Shown in pieces: positions 9,064-18,206 of a stretch of 64,000 nt of DNA. The notes below the pieces were generated by a model. It did no database searches. It was not told the origin of the DNA and was given only the letters and a program-made list of their open reading frames with translations. Source of the stretch: Dorea sp. AM10-31 (lineage in GTDB: Bacteria; Bacillota; Clostridia; Lachnospirales; Lachnospiraceae); contig NZ_QTUV01000006.1 in assembly GCF_003435815.1 (NCBI RefSeq), positions 62,001 to 126,000 of the forward strand. Direction: 5' to 3'. Each line of letters starts with the position of its first letter. Within the stretch, counting starts at the first letter, position 1. Position numbers and translations under genes: made by a program.

Positions 9064-10854
9064 ATGAAAACAAAAAGACAAGGACAGAGTAAATTATTTG
9101 TAGTGCTTGCAACACTTCTGGCGATTGTATTTTTTTCATTTGCCGGGGAGACAAATGTAAAAGCTGCTGAGACGTACACACAAAATTATACACCGACGAG
9201 AAAGTCTCCGTTGAAAAAGATTGAATATATCAATCGTGGGGATAATACATTTGATATTAATGTAACGGTAGATTTGTCGGTATATTATCCAAATGATGTT
9301 TTGGGTATTCAAGAGTATGATTTAACTGCGTGGACGAATGGTACAAGCGGGAAAGAGTATGTTGCTTCACAATGTGGCAATATAGACGTAGGAAAATATG
9401 TGCATACTCATCAGATTAGGGGCGAACATCGGAAACATGTAAAACCAGGAGAAAAATTCTGGATTAAATATGAACTTTGCAAGGATGTTCAACTTGAGGA
9501 GTATGGTCCATATCGTGATTTTGAAGCAAGGGAATTGACAGCACCGACTATTAAAGAGCCGGAACAGGCTGAGAATTTATTTAGCAAAGTAAACAGGTAC
9601 ACATGGAATGTCAAGTCTTCAAATGGAAAAGAATATTCAGAAATCAATGCAGAGATGGAAGCAACAAAAGCACCTGGTCAGGGTGAATCCTTATGGGCAT
9701 ATAATAAGGATGACGGCATGATATATGGTAGGTCTTTTACCAACAAGATTAAAGCACTTGTATATCGTGATTTGGAGTCAAAAGAAATTGATATAACTGG
9801 TGATAAGACAGGAATGGTTCTTGTAATTGCAAAAGATGCGGCATCAGCAAAAAAAGCAGGAGATGCAATTACATTAAAGGATAGTGATAAGGTTATATTT
9901 GATCAGGCTGCATATACTAAATCAGTAGCGGCGAAGGACTACAAGGTTCAAATGAGTTCTGATCGATATGATCAGCTTATCGGTTACATTGATGCGTCAA
10001 GTTATAGTTATGCTACGGCACATATCGTAGAAGTCTATAATTACTCAACAAAAAATGGAGAAGGATCACTTTTTAAAAGATATGTGATTAAAGGAAGTAA
10101 TAATTATCGGAGAAGTTTTAAACTTACAGGATTAAAACCTGGCACGGCCAAGCATTATACAGTGCATCTTATACGAACAGATTCAAGTGGAACTGAATAT
10201 GAATATATAGATAACCAATATTGGACATTGAAATCAGCAAGCTTTAAAACACCATCTGTTTCAGGTGTTAAATTTGCACCTAAAAAAGCAAAACTTATAA
10301 TAAATGTACCGTCTACACAGGCGGGTAAAGGTCTTTCCACTATGCATGTATACAAAGGAAATAAGAAGATTAAAACAATTAAGAGTAATGGAAAAACAAG
10401 AATTACCTTTGTATATAGTGGAAGTAAAGCAAGTACTTCTTCTTATAAAGTAAAAGCGGTTTGCGCAAAGAATACAAAGATTACAAAGACCAGTAAGGCA
10501 AAGAAACCGGTTGCTAGTAAGTATAAGAGGCAAGGATGGATCAATCCGAATATAAATGCGATTACGCCATATGCAACAGCAACGTTTGTACCGTGGGAAA
10601 TGAGTTATTACAATGGCAAGGTAACAGTTACAGGATATGTTGTAAACAATCGTATTTTTAAGCTTAAAACTTATAAAGTGAAGGTTGGAGTTGGAGTCGA
10701 TAATAAGATTTACGCATCAACAACAAAGACTTATAAGAATGTAAAAGACAGTACAATTAAAAAGGTTAAATTTTCATTTAAGTCAAAGAAAGCACTTGAT
10801 TTCGTTAATAACTCCCCAACATGGAGTGTGAGAACACTGAAATCGGTATGGTAA
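9064..10854 (+). CDS. Secreted FN3-like surface protein
   Basis: 596 residues, ATG 9064 with AAAGGAGG about 9 bases upstream. Signal peptide at residues 1-33 (basic MKTKRQGQSK, then LFVVLATLLAIVFFSFAG, cleavage near VKAAE). The mature chain has an N-terminal beta domain, an Ala/Lys-rich middle, an FN3-like domain (about 300-400, KLTGLKPGTAKHYTVHLI) and a Lys-rich C-terminal beta domain. No LPXTG motif or transmembrane anchor is seen, so the protein is probably released or held by charge. Its layout parallels the preceding gene; about 280 bases including a terminator separate them, so it is likely transcribed on its own. No enzymatic motif seen. Confidence 0.8.
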   Translation: MKTKRQGQSKLFVVLATLLAIVFFSFAGETNVKAAETYTQNYTPTRKSPLKKIEYINRGDNTFDINVTVDLSVYYPNDVLGIQEYDLTAWTNGTSGKEYVASQCGNIDVGKYVHTHQIRGEHRKHVKPGEKFWIKYELCKDVQLEEYGPYRDFEARELTAPTIKEPEQAENLFSKVNRYTWNVKSSNGKEYSEINAEMEATKAPGQGESLWAYNKDDGMIYGRSFTNKIKALVYRDLESKEIDITGDKTGMVLVIAKDAASAKKAGDAITLKDSDKVIFDQAAYTKSVAAKDYKVQMSSDRYDQLIGYIDASSYSYATAHIVEVYNYSTKNGEGSLFKRYVIKGSNNYRRSFKLTGLKPGTAKHYTVHLIRTDSSGTEYEYIDNQYWTLKSASFKTPSVSGVKFAPKKAKLIINVPSTQAGKGLSTMHVYKGNKKIKTIKSNGKTRITFVYSGSKASTSSYKVKAVCAKNTKITKTSKAKKPVASKYKRQGWINPNINAITPYATATFVPWEMSYYNGKVTVTGYVVNNRIFKLKTYKVKVGVGVDNKIYASTTKTYKNVKDSTIKKVKFSFKSKKALDFVNNSPTWSVRTLKSVW

Positions 10855-10935
10855 TGCATTTAGAAACACGATCAATAATAATCGTATGATAAGGGGCTAG
10901 AGAAGGCATTAAAGTCAATTGGATTTTATCGTTTG

Positions 10936-10990
10936 AGGCTTTCGGCGGAGTGTTACGATAAGCACTTCGCCATTTTTATTTTGATTAAGA
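10936..10990 (+). terminator. Repeated hairpin-terminator block, copy 1
   Basis: GGCGGAGTG (10944-10952) pairs with CACTTCGCC (10963-10971) through one G-T pair and is followed by ATTTTTATTTTG. The block from AGGCTTTCGGCGG through TTTTATTTTGAT is almost identical to one at 29364, and similarity continues weakly downstream. The repeat suggests the same mobile or duplicated module landed at both places. Confidence 0.75.
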
Positions 10991-11099
10991 ACAGTCACCT
11001 TTTTACATATAATCGCACAGCATCTTTATGTGAAAAACGTGATATCAGTAAATACAGATTATATTTTAGCACCAAAGTATTCACATTATTTTATTCGTT

Positions 11100-11366
11100 A
11101 TGCTTTTTCTTGTCGGTGGTTTTATAGATATTTCAACAATCCATGCAGAAGCAGGAAGCAGAACAGGAAGCATTCAAATTATTTACAAGGAGAGAAATAG
11201 TTCGGATAAAGAAGTGACTCTTTCCGGAGTAAAGTTCTCGATATTTCCAATTCAATACATGAAAAATGATGAGCTGGTCTGGGAAAATGGTTTTAAAGAT
11301 TCAGGGATATCATTACAAGATACCAGTGCAGAAGCAAGAGAAAAACAAGCAAAACAATTGTTTTGA
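11100..11366 (+). pseudogene. Truncated pilin-like/prealbumin-fold secreted protein
   Basis: The frame reads a hydrophobic signal-like start (MLFLVGGFIDISTIHAEAGS) and then GSIQIIYKERNSSDKEVTLSGVKFSIF-like sequence (residues ~24-50), the N-terminal pattern of SpaA/Cna_B pilin subunits, but stops after 88 codons where such proteins run to several hundred. Hydrophobic sequence continues upstream without an ATG, so the start is probably lost too. I read it as a gene remnant beside the repeated hairpin at 10936. Confidence 0.45.
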
Positions 11367-11416
11367 TTGTAGGATTATATAAAAAGAGAAAAATGAAGTA
11401 GCCATTATTTAAAGAG

Positions 11417-11450
11417 AACTGATCCATGCGGTGGAATCAGTTTTCTTTCT
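11417..11450 (+). terminator. Intrinsic terminator
   Basis: AACTGATCC pairs with GGAATCAGTT (one bulged A) around a 7-base loop and is followed by TTTCTTTCTT. It lies just after the decayed pilin-like gene. Confidence 0.65.
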
Positions 11451-11670
11451 TATCATGCACAAAAACATACAGAACAAGGCTTGTGGACAGATTATATTTT
11501 TTCACCAGAGCATTGTAGATTTTATTCAAAACATTACGCTCGCCCAGACTGCCGACATCCTGGTCACGGGTATCTTCCAAAAGGCAATGCGACTACAAAG
11601 AAATCAATACCGCAGAATTGCAAAAACAGAGCCGACAGTTGACCTCGGAAAAGATGAAACTCTATGATGA
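11451..11670 (+). other. Mosaic of small gene remnants
   Basis: No intact gene. On the minus strand, 11458-11577 reads as an open 40-codon stretch (contains DTRDQDVGSLGERNVLNKIY and YNLSTSLVLYVFVH), protein-like but unplaced. On the plus strand, about 11585-11673 reads QCDYKEINTAELQKQSRQL then TSEKMKLYDD and stops, which resembles the coiled-coil tail of large serine recombinases. I cannot name either fragment securely. The stretch runs straight into the mglC-derived scar at 11671. Confidence 0.4.
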
Positions 11671-11751
11671 TTGAGTGTAACCGTATGGTTGGTTCAGGTA
11701 GTGCAGCTTCCTTTTTTGTGTGTGCGTAGAGGGCTGATTGGTGTTGTCTTG
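11671..11751 (-). repeat. Inverted, internally deleted copy of mglC coding and downstream sequence
   Basis: 11671-11709 is the exact reverse complement of 18512-18550, inside mglC. 11703-11751 matches, with two small indels, the reverse complement of 18158-18206, downstream of mglC. The two parts join at GCAGCTT, a 7-base word present at both source positions, so the scar looks like a deletion between short homologies in a former mglC copy of opposite orientation. Confidence 0.8.
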
Positions 11752-11801
11752 GGGGCCAGCGCCTCCCCCGGGCAAAATTATCATTAACTATAAAAACTAT
11801 G

Positions 11802-11828
11802 TTGCACGAGGGCATATTCTGCTATAAT
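11802..11828 (+). promoter_or_regulatory. Candidate promoter of the yesN-like operon
   Basis: TTGCAC (11802-11807) and TATAAT (11823-11828) lie 39 bases before the ATG at 11867. The spacer is 15 bases, shorter than ideal, so the -10 is the stronger part of the call. The ribosome-binding site AAGTAAAGGGG follows. Confidence 0.5.
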
Positions 11829-11866
11829 AAAAGGCAGAATGACCAAAGGAAGTAAAGGGGATTAGT

Positions 11867-13468
11867 ATGGAGCGTTATAAAGTACTTCTGGTAGATGATG
11901 AAGTGGAAGTTATTGATATTATGGAGCAAAAGATTCATTGGAATGATCTTGGATTCAAGGTTGTGGGCAGTGCAACGAACGGCGTGAAAGCATTAGAGCT
12001 TGTGGAGAAGCTCCAGCCGGACGTTGTGCTTACGGACATTAAGATGCCTTACATGAACGGGTTGCAGCTTGCGAGAAGACTGAACGAGGATTATCCGAAT
12101 ATTTACATTATGATTTGTACCGGTTTCGATGAATTTGAGTATGCAAAGGAAGCGGTGCATTTAGAAATCAAAGAATATATGTTGAAGCCGATCAACTCGA
12201 CAGAACTGTCTGCAAGTCTTGAGGACTTGAAAGAGACACTGGATCGAGAGCGAGAAGAAAAATTGAATGTAAAGAAATTAAATAATTACTTTCAGGAGGC
12301 ACTGCCGAAGCTGCAGTCGAATTTTCTTATTTCGCTTATCGAAGGAAGAGTTGGTGAAGAGGATTATGACCGGTTTTTACAGGCGTATCAGCTTGATATG
12401 AAAGGACCGCATTTTTGCTGTGTGATCTTTCATACTTCTGCAAATCATGTGCCGGATGGAATGGATCCGTTGCTTCTTTCCATGTCCGTAGAGCGCGAGA
12501 TCAAAGACCGGCTCGTAGAAGAGTGGGAATGCAAGGAATTTATTTACATGGGCAATACGCTTCTTATTTTGGAACTTGATTCAAAGGAGAAGATGGCACA
12601 GGTGACAGATGCCTGCGACAGATTCTGCCGTTGGGCTTATCGAATTATGGGAGCAGTCGTTACGGCAGGAATCGGAACGGTGTGTGACAGCCTTCGTGAC
12701 ATCAGCATTTCTTATGAAGGGGCGAGAGATGCCATTTCTTATCGTGTGCTGTATGGTACAAAGCGCGCCATCAACATCGGAGAGATTGTCCCAAAAGAGC
12801 AGAAGCAGACAGCGCAGCCGGAAGAGATCAGCATGCAGGAGCTTCTTCGCGCGATCCGTATCGGTGATCCGGAAGAGATTAAGGAGATGGCACACAAGGA
12901 AATTGAGAAAATTTATAAAAATACAGAGACAATCAGCCAGCATAATCTGGCAACATTAGAGATTGTCAGCAGATTTGTTCGCTTCTGTACAAATAACTCG
13001 CTTGATTTCAATGAGATTTCCGGATATTCGCAAAATATTTACGAAAAAGTATCACAGATGGATGAAAGCTTGCTTACAAACTGGACGGTCAATATGTCTA
13101 TGGCAATCAGCGACTGTCTTATGAATGCCAGAAATAATACATCGAAAAGACTGATCGTAGACGCCCAGAACATTGTGAAAGACCGATATATGGAGGCCGA
13201 CATTTCGCTCGATGAAGTGTGTGCACAGCTTGGTGTGTCGAACTCTTACTTTTCATCTATTTTCAAAAAAGAAGTAGGAAAGTCTTTTATTTCTTATCTG
13301 ACAGATTACCGAATGGATATCGCAGAGGACCTGGTTCTTAACACAGATGAGAAGAGTTACACGATCGCAGAGAAGGTAGGGTACCTGGATGCGAACTATT
13401 TCAGTTACGTATTTAAGAAGAAATTTGGTGTTTCACCTTCCAAATACCGGGCATCTGCGAAAAAATAA
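11867..13468 (+). CDS. yesN: YesN-type response regulator (receiver + AraC DNA-binding domain)
   Basis: 533 residues from ATG 11867 with AAAGGGG upstream. The receiver domain (1-125) has DDE at 10-12, the phosphoacceptor Asp in VVLTDIKMPYMNG (near 57) and Lys in YMLKPINS (near 107). A ~280-residue linker follows, as usual for YesN proteins, and the C-terminal ~100 residues hold two AraC helix-turn-helix units (SLDEVCAQLGVSNSYFSSIF and the second ending KKKFGVSPSKYR). It is followed 24 bases later by its sensor kinase and then two sugar-binding proteins, so it most likely activates carbohydrate-uptake genes, the facing mglBAC operon being the obvious candidate. The symbol follows the family, not a proven orthologue. 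Confidence 0.93.
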   Translation: MERYKVLLVDDEVEVIDIMEQKIHWNDLGFKVVGSATNGVKALELVEKLQPDVVLTDIKMPYMNGLQLARRLNEDYPNIYIMICTGFDEFEYAKEAVHLEIKEYMLKPINSTELSASLEDLKETLDREREEKLNVKKLNNYFQEALPKLQSNFLISLIEGRVGEEDYDRFLQAYQLDMKGPHFCCVIFHTSANHVPDGMDPLLLSMSVEREIKDRLVEEWECKEFIYMGNTLLILELDSKEKMAQVTDACDRFCRWAYRIMGAVVTAGIGTVCDSLRDISISYEGARDAISYRVLYGTKRAINIGEIVPKEQKQTAQPEEISMQELLRAIRIGDPEEIKEMAHKEIEKIYKNTETISQHNLATLEIVSRFVRFCTNNSLDFNEISGYSQNIYEKVSQMDESLLTNWTVNMSMAISDCLMNARNNTSKRLIVDAQNIVKDRYMEADISLDEVCAQLGVSNSYFSSIFKKEVGKSFISYLTDYRMDIAEDLVLNTDEKSYTIAEKVGYLDANYFSYVFKKKFGVSPSKYRASAKK

Positions 13469-13492
13469 TGCACGTGAAGGGAATAGAATAGC

Positions 13493-15331
13493 GTGAAAAA
13501 CAGATTGAGAAAATTTTCAAAAGAAAATATAACATTCAACATCCAGTCGATCATCATGTCGGTGCTTATGGCGATCACTGTTGTGACGATCGTTGTTATG
13601 GGATTTTTGCTCTATCACCGTTTCAAGCTCGCCATTGATCGAATGGCGGTTGCGAATACAGAATCGAACGTAGAGAGTATGGTGGACCGTGTAAATGCGG
13701 ACCTTTTGGATATGCGTCAGATTTTCAATGCGGCGAACTACAATATCGTTCAGGAATTTGACATTTCCAGCCGTGAATTTACCGAGCAGTTCAGTCTTCT
13801 GTACGAAACGAATTCGGACAAGGTGCAGAGCGTGGCGCTGTATGGAAGTGATGGGAAACTTATCAGTTCTGAGCCGGTATCGGTGGAGAAGAAAATAGAC
13901 GTAACAAGGCAGGACTGGTACCGGAATGCGGAGGACGCAATTGAAAATATCCATTTCTCCGTTCCGCATATCCAAAATCTTTTTGCGGATGGTTCTTACC
14001 GTTTCCATCGAGTTGTTTCGCTGAGCCGCTATGTGGATGTCAACGACGGCGATAAGCCGCGAAGTGGTGTCCTCTTAGTGGATATGAAATATTCGGTTAT
14101 TGAGGATGTGTTAAAACAGATCAATGACTCTTCGGAAGGCATTTACTATTATCTTATCAGCCGCGATGGAGAAATTATTTACCATCCGAGAAGAGCAGAG
14201 ATGGACCGAGGGCTTTTTAACGAAAAGAGTGTCGGAACAGCCAAATACGAAGATGGAACGTATTCCATCAATGCGGATGGCCATAGGGAAAGCATTGTTG
14301 TCGGAAGTATTGCATATACCGGATGGAAACTTGTCGGTGTTGTGCCGGAGAGTGTGCAGACTGCAAGCATCAATCGATTCCGTTACTATGTATTTACGAC
14401 GATCACAATTCTTCTGATGATGCTCCTTTATGGAAATAGATTAGTTTCCCGAAAGATTTCCAAACCGATCCGCCAGCTGGAAGAGTCCGTAAAAGACCAT
14501 GAGGCCGGTGGAAAACCGGACATTTACATTGGAGGTTCTACGGAGATCCGACATTTGGGATATTCCGTTCAGAAGTCTTACGAGCAGATTGAGACTTTGA
14601 TGGAAGAGATCATCCGCCAGCAGAATGAGCGAAGAAAGAGCGAGCTGGATGCATTGCAGAGCCAGATCAATCCACATTTTCTTTATAATACGCTGGAGTC
14701 GATCACGTGGATGATCGAGGCATACAAAAATGAAGGTGCTGTCGTTATGATTTCAGAGCTTGCGAAACTTTTGCGTGTCAGTTTGTCCCGGGGAAAGACA
14801 ATTATTTCTATCAAGGATGAATTGCAGCACAGCCGAAGTTATATGAATATACAGCTTGTGCGCTATAAAGAGCGTTTTAAGATGGAATTTCAGATTGATG
14901 AAGAGATTGAAAAATATTGCATTGTAAAATTAGTCATTCAGCCGATCTTGGAAAATGCAATTTACTATGGCGTTGGAAATATGGATGAGGACGATGACGG
15001 CAAGATCATCGTGCGCGGTGAGAAGAAAGGCGATGACATTTACATTTCCATTGAGGATAATGGAATGGGCATGCGCGAAGAAGTGTTGGAAAATATTTTG
15101 ACAAATAATAATAAAGTTCCAAAGCACGGTTCCGGCGTAGGTGTTATTAATGTACATTCGAGAATCAAGCTTATGTTCGGTGAGCAGTATGGACTGGAAG
15201 TGTACAGCGAACCGGATGAGGGAACGAAAGTTGTAATCCACATTCCGGCGATTTTGCATACGCCTGAGAATGCGGAAATGCTGGAAATGCAAAAATACAC
15301 GCAGGGGAGGAATTTAGATGAAAAAAAATAA
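13493..15331 (+). CDS. yesM: YesM-type sensor histidine kinase
   Basis: 612 residues from GTG 13493. Membrane helix at ~18-42, extracellular Cache-like sensor region (about 45-295, including NFADGSYRFH-like and YYYLISRDGEIIYHP motifs), second helix at ~298-318, HAMP-like linker, then the His_kinase domain with SQINPHFLYNTLESI (phosphoacceptor His near 398) and an HATPase domain (VIQPILENAIYYGVGN; IEDNGMGM; HGSGVGVINVHSRIKLMFG). Its gene end overlaps the next gene by 14 bases. Family knowledge says YesM kinases sense extracytoplasmic ligands, often through a binding protein; the two binding proteins next in the operon fit that. Confidence 0.94.
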   Translation: MKNRLRKFSKENITFNIQSIIMSVLMAITVVTIVVMGFLLYHRFKLAIDRMAVANTESNVESMVDRVNADLLDMRQIFNAANYNIVQEFDISSREFTEQFSLLYETNSDKVQSVALYGSDGKLISSEPVSVEKKIDVTRQDWYRNAEDAIENIHFSVPHIQNLFADGSYRFHRVVSLSRYVDVNDGDKPRSGVLLVDMKYSVIEDVLKQINDSSEGIYYYLISRDGEIIYHPRRAEMDRGLFNEKSVGTAKYEDGTYSINADGHRESIVVGSIAYTGWKLVGVVPESVQTASINRFRYYVFTTITILLMMLLYGNRLVSRKISKPIRQLEESVKDHEAGGKPDIYIGGSTEIRHLGYSVQKSYEQIETLMEEIIRQQNERRKSELDALQSQINPHFLYNTLESITWMIEAYKNEGAVVMISELAKLLRVSLSRGKTIISIKDELQHSRSYMNIQLVRYKERFKMEFQIDEEIEKYCIVKLVIQPILENAIYYGVGNMDEDDDGKIIVRGEKKGDDIYISIEDNGMGMREEVLENILTNNNKVPKHGSGVGVINVHSRIKLMFGEQYGLEVYSEPDEGTKVVIHIPAILHTPENAEMLEMQKYTQGRNLDEKK

Positions 15332-16331
15332 AATAACCTTCCTCGTGCTGGAGACGATTTTGCTTGTGCTGGCATTGTTTTTCGTGTTGAAGATTTTCGA
15401 TAAAAATGTGCCGGAGAAGCGAGTGGCAGTCATTCTCTCCGAATCGGGTGACAACCGCTGGGATTCGCTTATAAAAGGCCTGAAGCAGGCGGCGGATATC
15501 AATGGTCTTCATATGATCATCTGCAATACGGATAAGATTGACAGTACGGAGACGGAAAAAGAAATCATAAATGAACAGAAAAATAATGATATCGATGCAT
15601 TTATCATTTGCCCGGCGCCGGGTGCGGACACCGAAAAAATGATCAAAAAGCAGTGCTCCGGCATCCCGTATATTCTTATTATGGATGAATTTTATAACGG
15701 AACGCAGTTGATTAATGGGCAATCTTCAGACAGGGCGTCTCAGAATAAAGCGACTTCGGAATCGGCGAAAAAATCGCTTGGTGCAGTGATCGGGCCGGAT
15801 TATTATAAAATCGGTACAACATTAGGAAAGCAGATTGGCAAAAAGAAGAAGACGGTAGGAATTGTAGCCGACTGGCGAGAGTCTGCGGCAAATCGTCAGA
15901 TGATCAAAGGTTTGAAAGACGTGCTTAAAGATACCGAAAATGAAGTCAGCTGGTGCTATTACCGTCAAAAAGGACAGGACATCTGTGAAAGTGTAACCCA
16001 GAAAAGTGATGTGGACGCCCTAGTCGTGCTGGATTCGAAAGCGTTGGAAGAGCTTGGCGAGAAATCGGAGCAAGGCACATACAGCAAGGCAGAAATATAT
16101 GGAATTGGCAGCAGTGAAAAGGCAATCGTCTTGCTTGATGACGGAGTGCTCAACGGCCTTATCGTTCCGGATACCTATTCCGTCGGCTACAAGAGCGTAG
16201 AAGAGATTGCGCAGAAACTGAACCGCAGATTTTATCGAATCAAAGGTCATGAGACAGATATAAAGATATTTAGCAAACCAATATTTTCTTTAGATGACAA
16301 TATGGAAAGGTTCATGTATTCCTATGAGTAA
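15318..16331 (+). CDS. Membrane-anchored sugar-binding (Peripla_BP_4) protein
   Basis: 337 residues; ATG 15318 with AGGGGAGG just upstream, overlapping the yesM end. A single N-terminal helix (LVLETILLVLALFFVLKIF) lacks a lipobox and probably anchors the protein outside the membrane. The rest has the two-lobe periplasmic-binding fold: RVAVILSESGDNRWDSLIKG, IDAFIICPAP, KKTVGIVADWRESAANRQMI, VDALVVLDS and LNGLIVPDTY mark the expected strands and helices. The strict glucose/galactose contact set of MglB is not conserved, so the ligand is uncertain. Co-expression with YesMN suggests a receptor that presents ligand to the kinase (inference). Confidence 0.8.
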   Translation: MKKNKITFLVLETILLVLALFFVLKIFDKNVPEKRVAVILSESGDNRWDSLIKGLKQAADINGLHMIICNTDKIDSTETEKEIINEQKNNDIDAFIICPAPGADTEKMIKKQCSGIPYILIMDEFYNGTQLINGQSSDRASQNKATSESAKKSLGAVIGPDYYKIGTTLGKQIGKKKKTVGIVADWRESAANRQMIKGLKDVLKDTENEVSWCYYRQKGQDICESVTQKSDVDALVVLDSKALEELGEKSEQGTYSKAEIYGIGSSEKAIVLLDDGVLNGLIVPDTYSVGYKSVEEIAQKLNRRFYRIKGHETDIKIFSKPIFSLDDNMERFMYSYE

Positions 16332-17373
16332 AAGAAATGAAAGAAACAGAAAGTATAAACGTGTGATCGCAGTTACATTAATGCTCACCCTTCTCGCATC
16401 TGGATGTGGAAAGGAAAAGCCGAAGTCCAATAATATTCTTCGAGTTGGTGTCGTAACGTACACCCAGGATGATCCATTTATCAATGCTATGACAGATAAA
16501 TTGAAAGAGAATTTCAAGGAAATGGAATCCGAAGATTTTAAGATTATCGTGTCTGTGAAAAATGGAGATGATAACCAGCAGGATCAAAATGAGATCGTAG
16601 AAGAAATGATCGACGCTGGATGTGACGTGCTTTGTGTAAATCTCGTTGACAGAACAGCGCCATCCCGCATTATAAGGATGGCGAAACAAGAAAGTATACC
16701 GATCATTTTCTTTAACCGTGAGCCGGTAAAAGAAGACATTATGCAGTGGGAGAAACTATATTATGTCGGATGTGACGCAGAGCAGTCTGGCGTAATGCAA
16801 GGTGAAATTGTTGCAAACTACCTTAAAAATCATCCGGAGGTGGATGTGAACAAAGATGGCAAGATACAGTATGTTCTTTTAGAAGGTGAGGCCGGTCACC
16901 AGGATGCCATTAGCCGAACGGACTATGCAGTAAAGACACTGATCGAACACGATGTGAAATTAGAAAAATTAAGCTATCAGTTTGCAGACTGGAACCGTGG
17001 GCAGGCGGAAAATCGAATGACCCGTCTCATCCAGCAATATGGCAAAGAAATCGAACTTGTTATTTCAAATAACGACGAGATGGCATTGGGCGCTGTGGAG
17101 GCTTGCAGAAAGGCCGGATACAGAGGAAATGATTGGCCGGTGATTTTCGGAATTGACGGGCTGGAGGATGCTCTGAATGCGATCAAGAACGGCCAGATGC
17201 AAGGAACTGTCTACAACGACAATGAAGACCAGGCAAGTGAGCTTGCGAAGTTGTCTGTGGAAGTATTTCGCGGGGACAACAAGTATCGAAGCCAGCTGAC
17301 GGACGGCAGATATTATGTCTCTGAATACCGTCAGGTAGATGAGGAGAATGTAGATGAGTTCTTGGAAAAATAG
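16324..17373 (+). CDS. MglB-like glucose/galactose-binding lipoprotein, canonical order
   Basis: 349 residues from ATG 16324, which overlaps the previous stop; the frame runs 30 bases further upstream but the lipoprotein signal (LTLLASGCGKE, Cys near 28) fits this start. The mature part follows canonical MglB: TYTQDDPFINAM (sugar Asp and stacking Phe), CVNLVDRTA, IIFFNREP (Asn), YYVGCDAEQSGVMQGEIV, GHQDAISR (His, Asp, Arg), FADWNRGQ (stacking Trp), VISNNDE (Asn), FGIDGL (Asp) and TVYNDNEDQ (Asn). All ten contacts known for E. coli MglB appear present. It belongs to the YesMN operon rather than to mglBAC, so it may serve sensing, uptake or both. Confidence 0.9.
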   Translation: MSKRNERNRKYKRVIAVTLMLTLLASGCGKEKPKSNNILRVGVVTYTQDDPFINAMTDKLKENFKEMESEDFKIIVSVKNGDDNQQDQNEIVEEMIDAGCDVLCVNLVDRTAPSRIIRMAKQESIPIIFFNREPVKEDIMQWEKLYYVGCDAEQSGVMQGEIVANYLKNHPEVDVNKDGKIQYVLLEGEAGHQDAISRTDYAVKTLIEHDVKLEKLSYQFADWNRGQAENRMTRLIQQYGKEIELVISNNDEMALGAVEACRKAGYRGNDWPVIFGIDGLEDALNAIKNGQMQGTVYNDNEDQASELAKLSVEVFRGDNKYRSQLTDGRYYVSEYRQVDEENVDEFLEK

Positions 17374-17438
17374 TCCGGAGAAATTATCCGGAGAAATTGT
17401 CCGGAGAAGTTATTAGGAAAAATTGTCAGGAAAAATAA
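17374..17438 (+). repeat. Five degenerate 13-base tandem repeats
   Basis: Units TCCGGAGAAATTA, TCCGGAGAAATTG, TCCGGAGAAGTTA, TTAGGAAAAATTG and TCAGGAAAAATAA start right after the stop codon of the lipoprotein gene and decay toward the 3' side; two copies of GATAGCGTGA follow. Each unit contains a Shine-Dalgarno-like GGAGAA or GGAAAA word. Confidence 0.8.
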
Positions 17439-17485
17439 GATAGATAGCGTGAGATAGCGTGAGAAGAGAGCGAAAGGATAGAAAA

Positions 17486-18076
17486 ATGGACAATACATGG
17501 GTAGCACAGTTTTATGAGGAAACCGATCCGGTGAAGCGAATGGAAATGCTGGAGGCGCATGGAGAAGACGCAGCCGGTGAGGAAGCGAGTGAGGAAGCAA
17601 AAAGAAATGCATGCAGGAAAGAATTGTGGGTTGTGCGCTATGGAAAACGCAGACCAAGAAAAGATGAATTTGTCGGAGGCTTTGTGGAATTAAAAGGCAT
17701 GGCAGAGGCAACGACAATCGATATCGGTGGCATGCGCAGAAAGCAGGCTGCAAAAATCCTTTCCACATTGGGGGTATCCGTAGTAAGACTACAGGATGAA
17801 CTGTACAAAGAAGTACTTCTGGCGGAACTTCAGAATGCATTCAAGCGTTACTTTGAAGTGAGCCGCGGAGGCAGAGGATTTACTTCTCTCGTATTTGGAA
17901 TGGGACAGCTTTCAGACGAAGGCGTTGCAAAGAAGCTTGCAGAGCAGGTCAGTATTATTGCTTTTAAGGCACCGCGGATGCTTCGTATGGAGAAAGAATT
18001 CGCACTGCTTAAGGAAGCGGCACTTCTTGCTTTTAGAGAGGAATATCCGAATAGAGAGCATTTTTTGAATAAGTAG
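17486..18076 (+). CDS. Conserved hypothetical protein (possibly DUF6553 family)
   Basis: 196 residues from ATG 17486, chosen for the GAAAGG about 9 bases upstream; an in-frame GTG at 17459 lies inside a repetitive leader. No signal peptide or membrane helix. The N-terminal third is acidic and Ala/Glu-rich (AGEEASEEAKRNA), followed by a basic motif ELWVVRYGKRRPRKDEFVGG and a helical C-terminus (FTSLVFGMGQLSDEG, MEKEFALLKEAALLAF). I recall such proteins as short, uncharacterised Clostridia families, but the DUF number is from memory. It is the last gene before a terminator and may be co-transcribed with the sensor/binding-protein operon. Confidence 0.7.
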   Translation: MDNTWVAQFYEETDPVKRMEMLEAHGEDAAGEEASEEAKRNACRKELWVVRYGKRRPRKDEFVGGFVELKGMAEATTIDIGGMRRKQAAKILSTLGVSVVRLQDELYKEVLLAELQNAFKRYFEVSRGGRGFTSLVFGMGQLSDEGVAKKLAEQVSIIAFKAPRMLRMEKEFALLKEAALLAFREEYPNREHFLNK

Positions 18077-18094
18077 AATATATTTCGGGCAAGA

Positions 18095-18126
18095 AAAACC
18101 CCGGCCGGTGCGGTCGGGGTTTTTTG
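18095..18126. terminator. Bidirectional intrinsic terminator
   Basis: CCCCGGCCG pairs with CGGTCGGGG (one G-T pair) around GTG. It is followed by TTTTTT and preceded by AAGAAAAA, so it can end transcription of the plus-strand operon and back up the mgl terminator. Confidence 0.85.
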
Positions 18127-18157
18127 ATGTGTGATTGTGGGTTGTTACTGGTGTCCG

Positions 18158-18206
18158 CAAGACAACACCAATCAGCCCTCTACGCACACAAAAAAAAGGA
18201 AGCTGC
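18158..18206. repeat. Counterpart of the inverted scar at 11703-11751
   Basis: This stretch downstream of mglC (CAAGACAACACCAATCAGCC and onward into the terminator arm) recurs in opposite orientation at 11703-11751. With mglC bases 18512-18550 it forms the source of the scar. Confidence 0.8.

Noticed and set aside
10933..11127. 64-codon frame over the repeated hairpin
   Set aside because: It spans the hairpin-terminator and lacks a ribosome-binding site. Its hydrophobic end belongs to the decayed pilin-like signal region in another frame.
11431..11667. 78-codon plus-strand frame
   Set aside because: The more protein-like readings are in other frames (minus strand 11458-11577; plus frame with SRQLTSEKMKLYDD), so this frame is a by-product.
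15171..15722. 183-codon minus-strand frame
   Set aside because: It lies antisense across two overlapping, well-supported genes and shows no start signal or domain.
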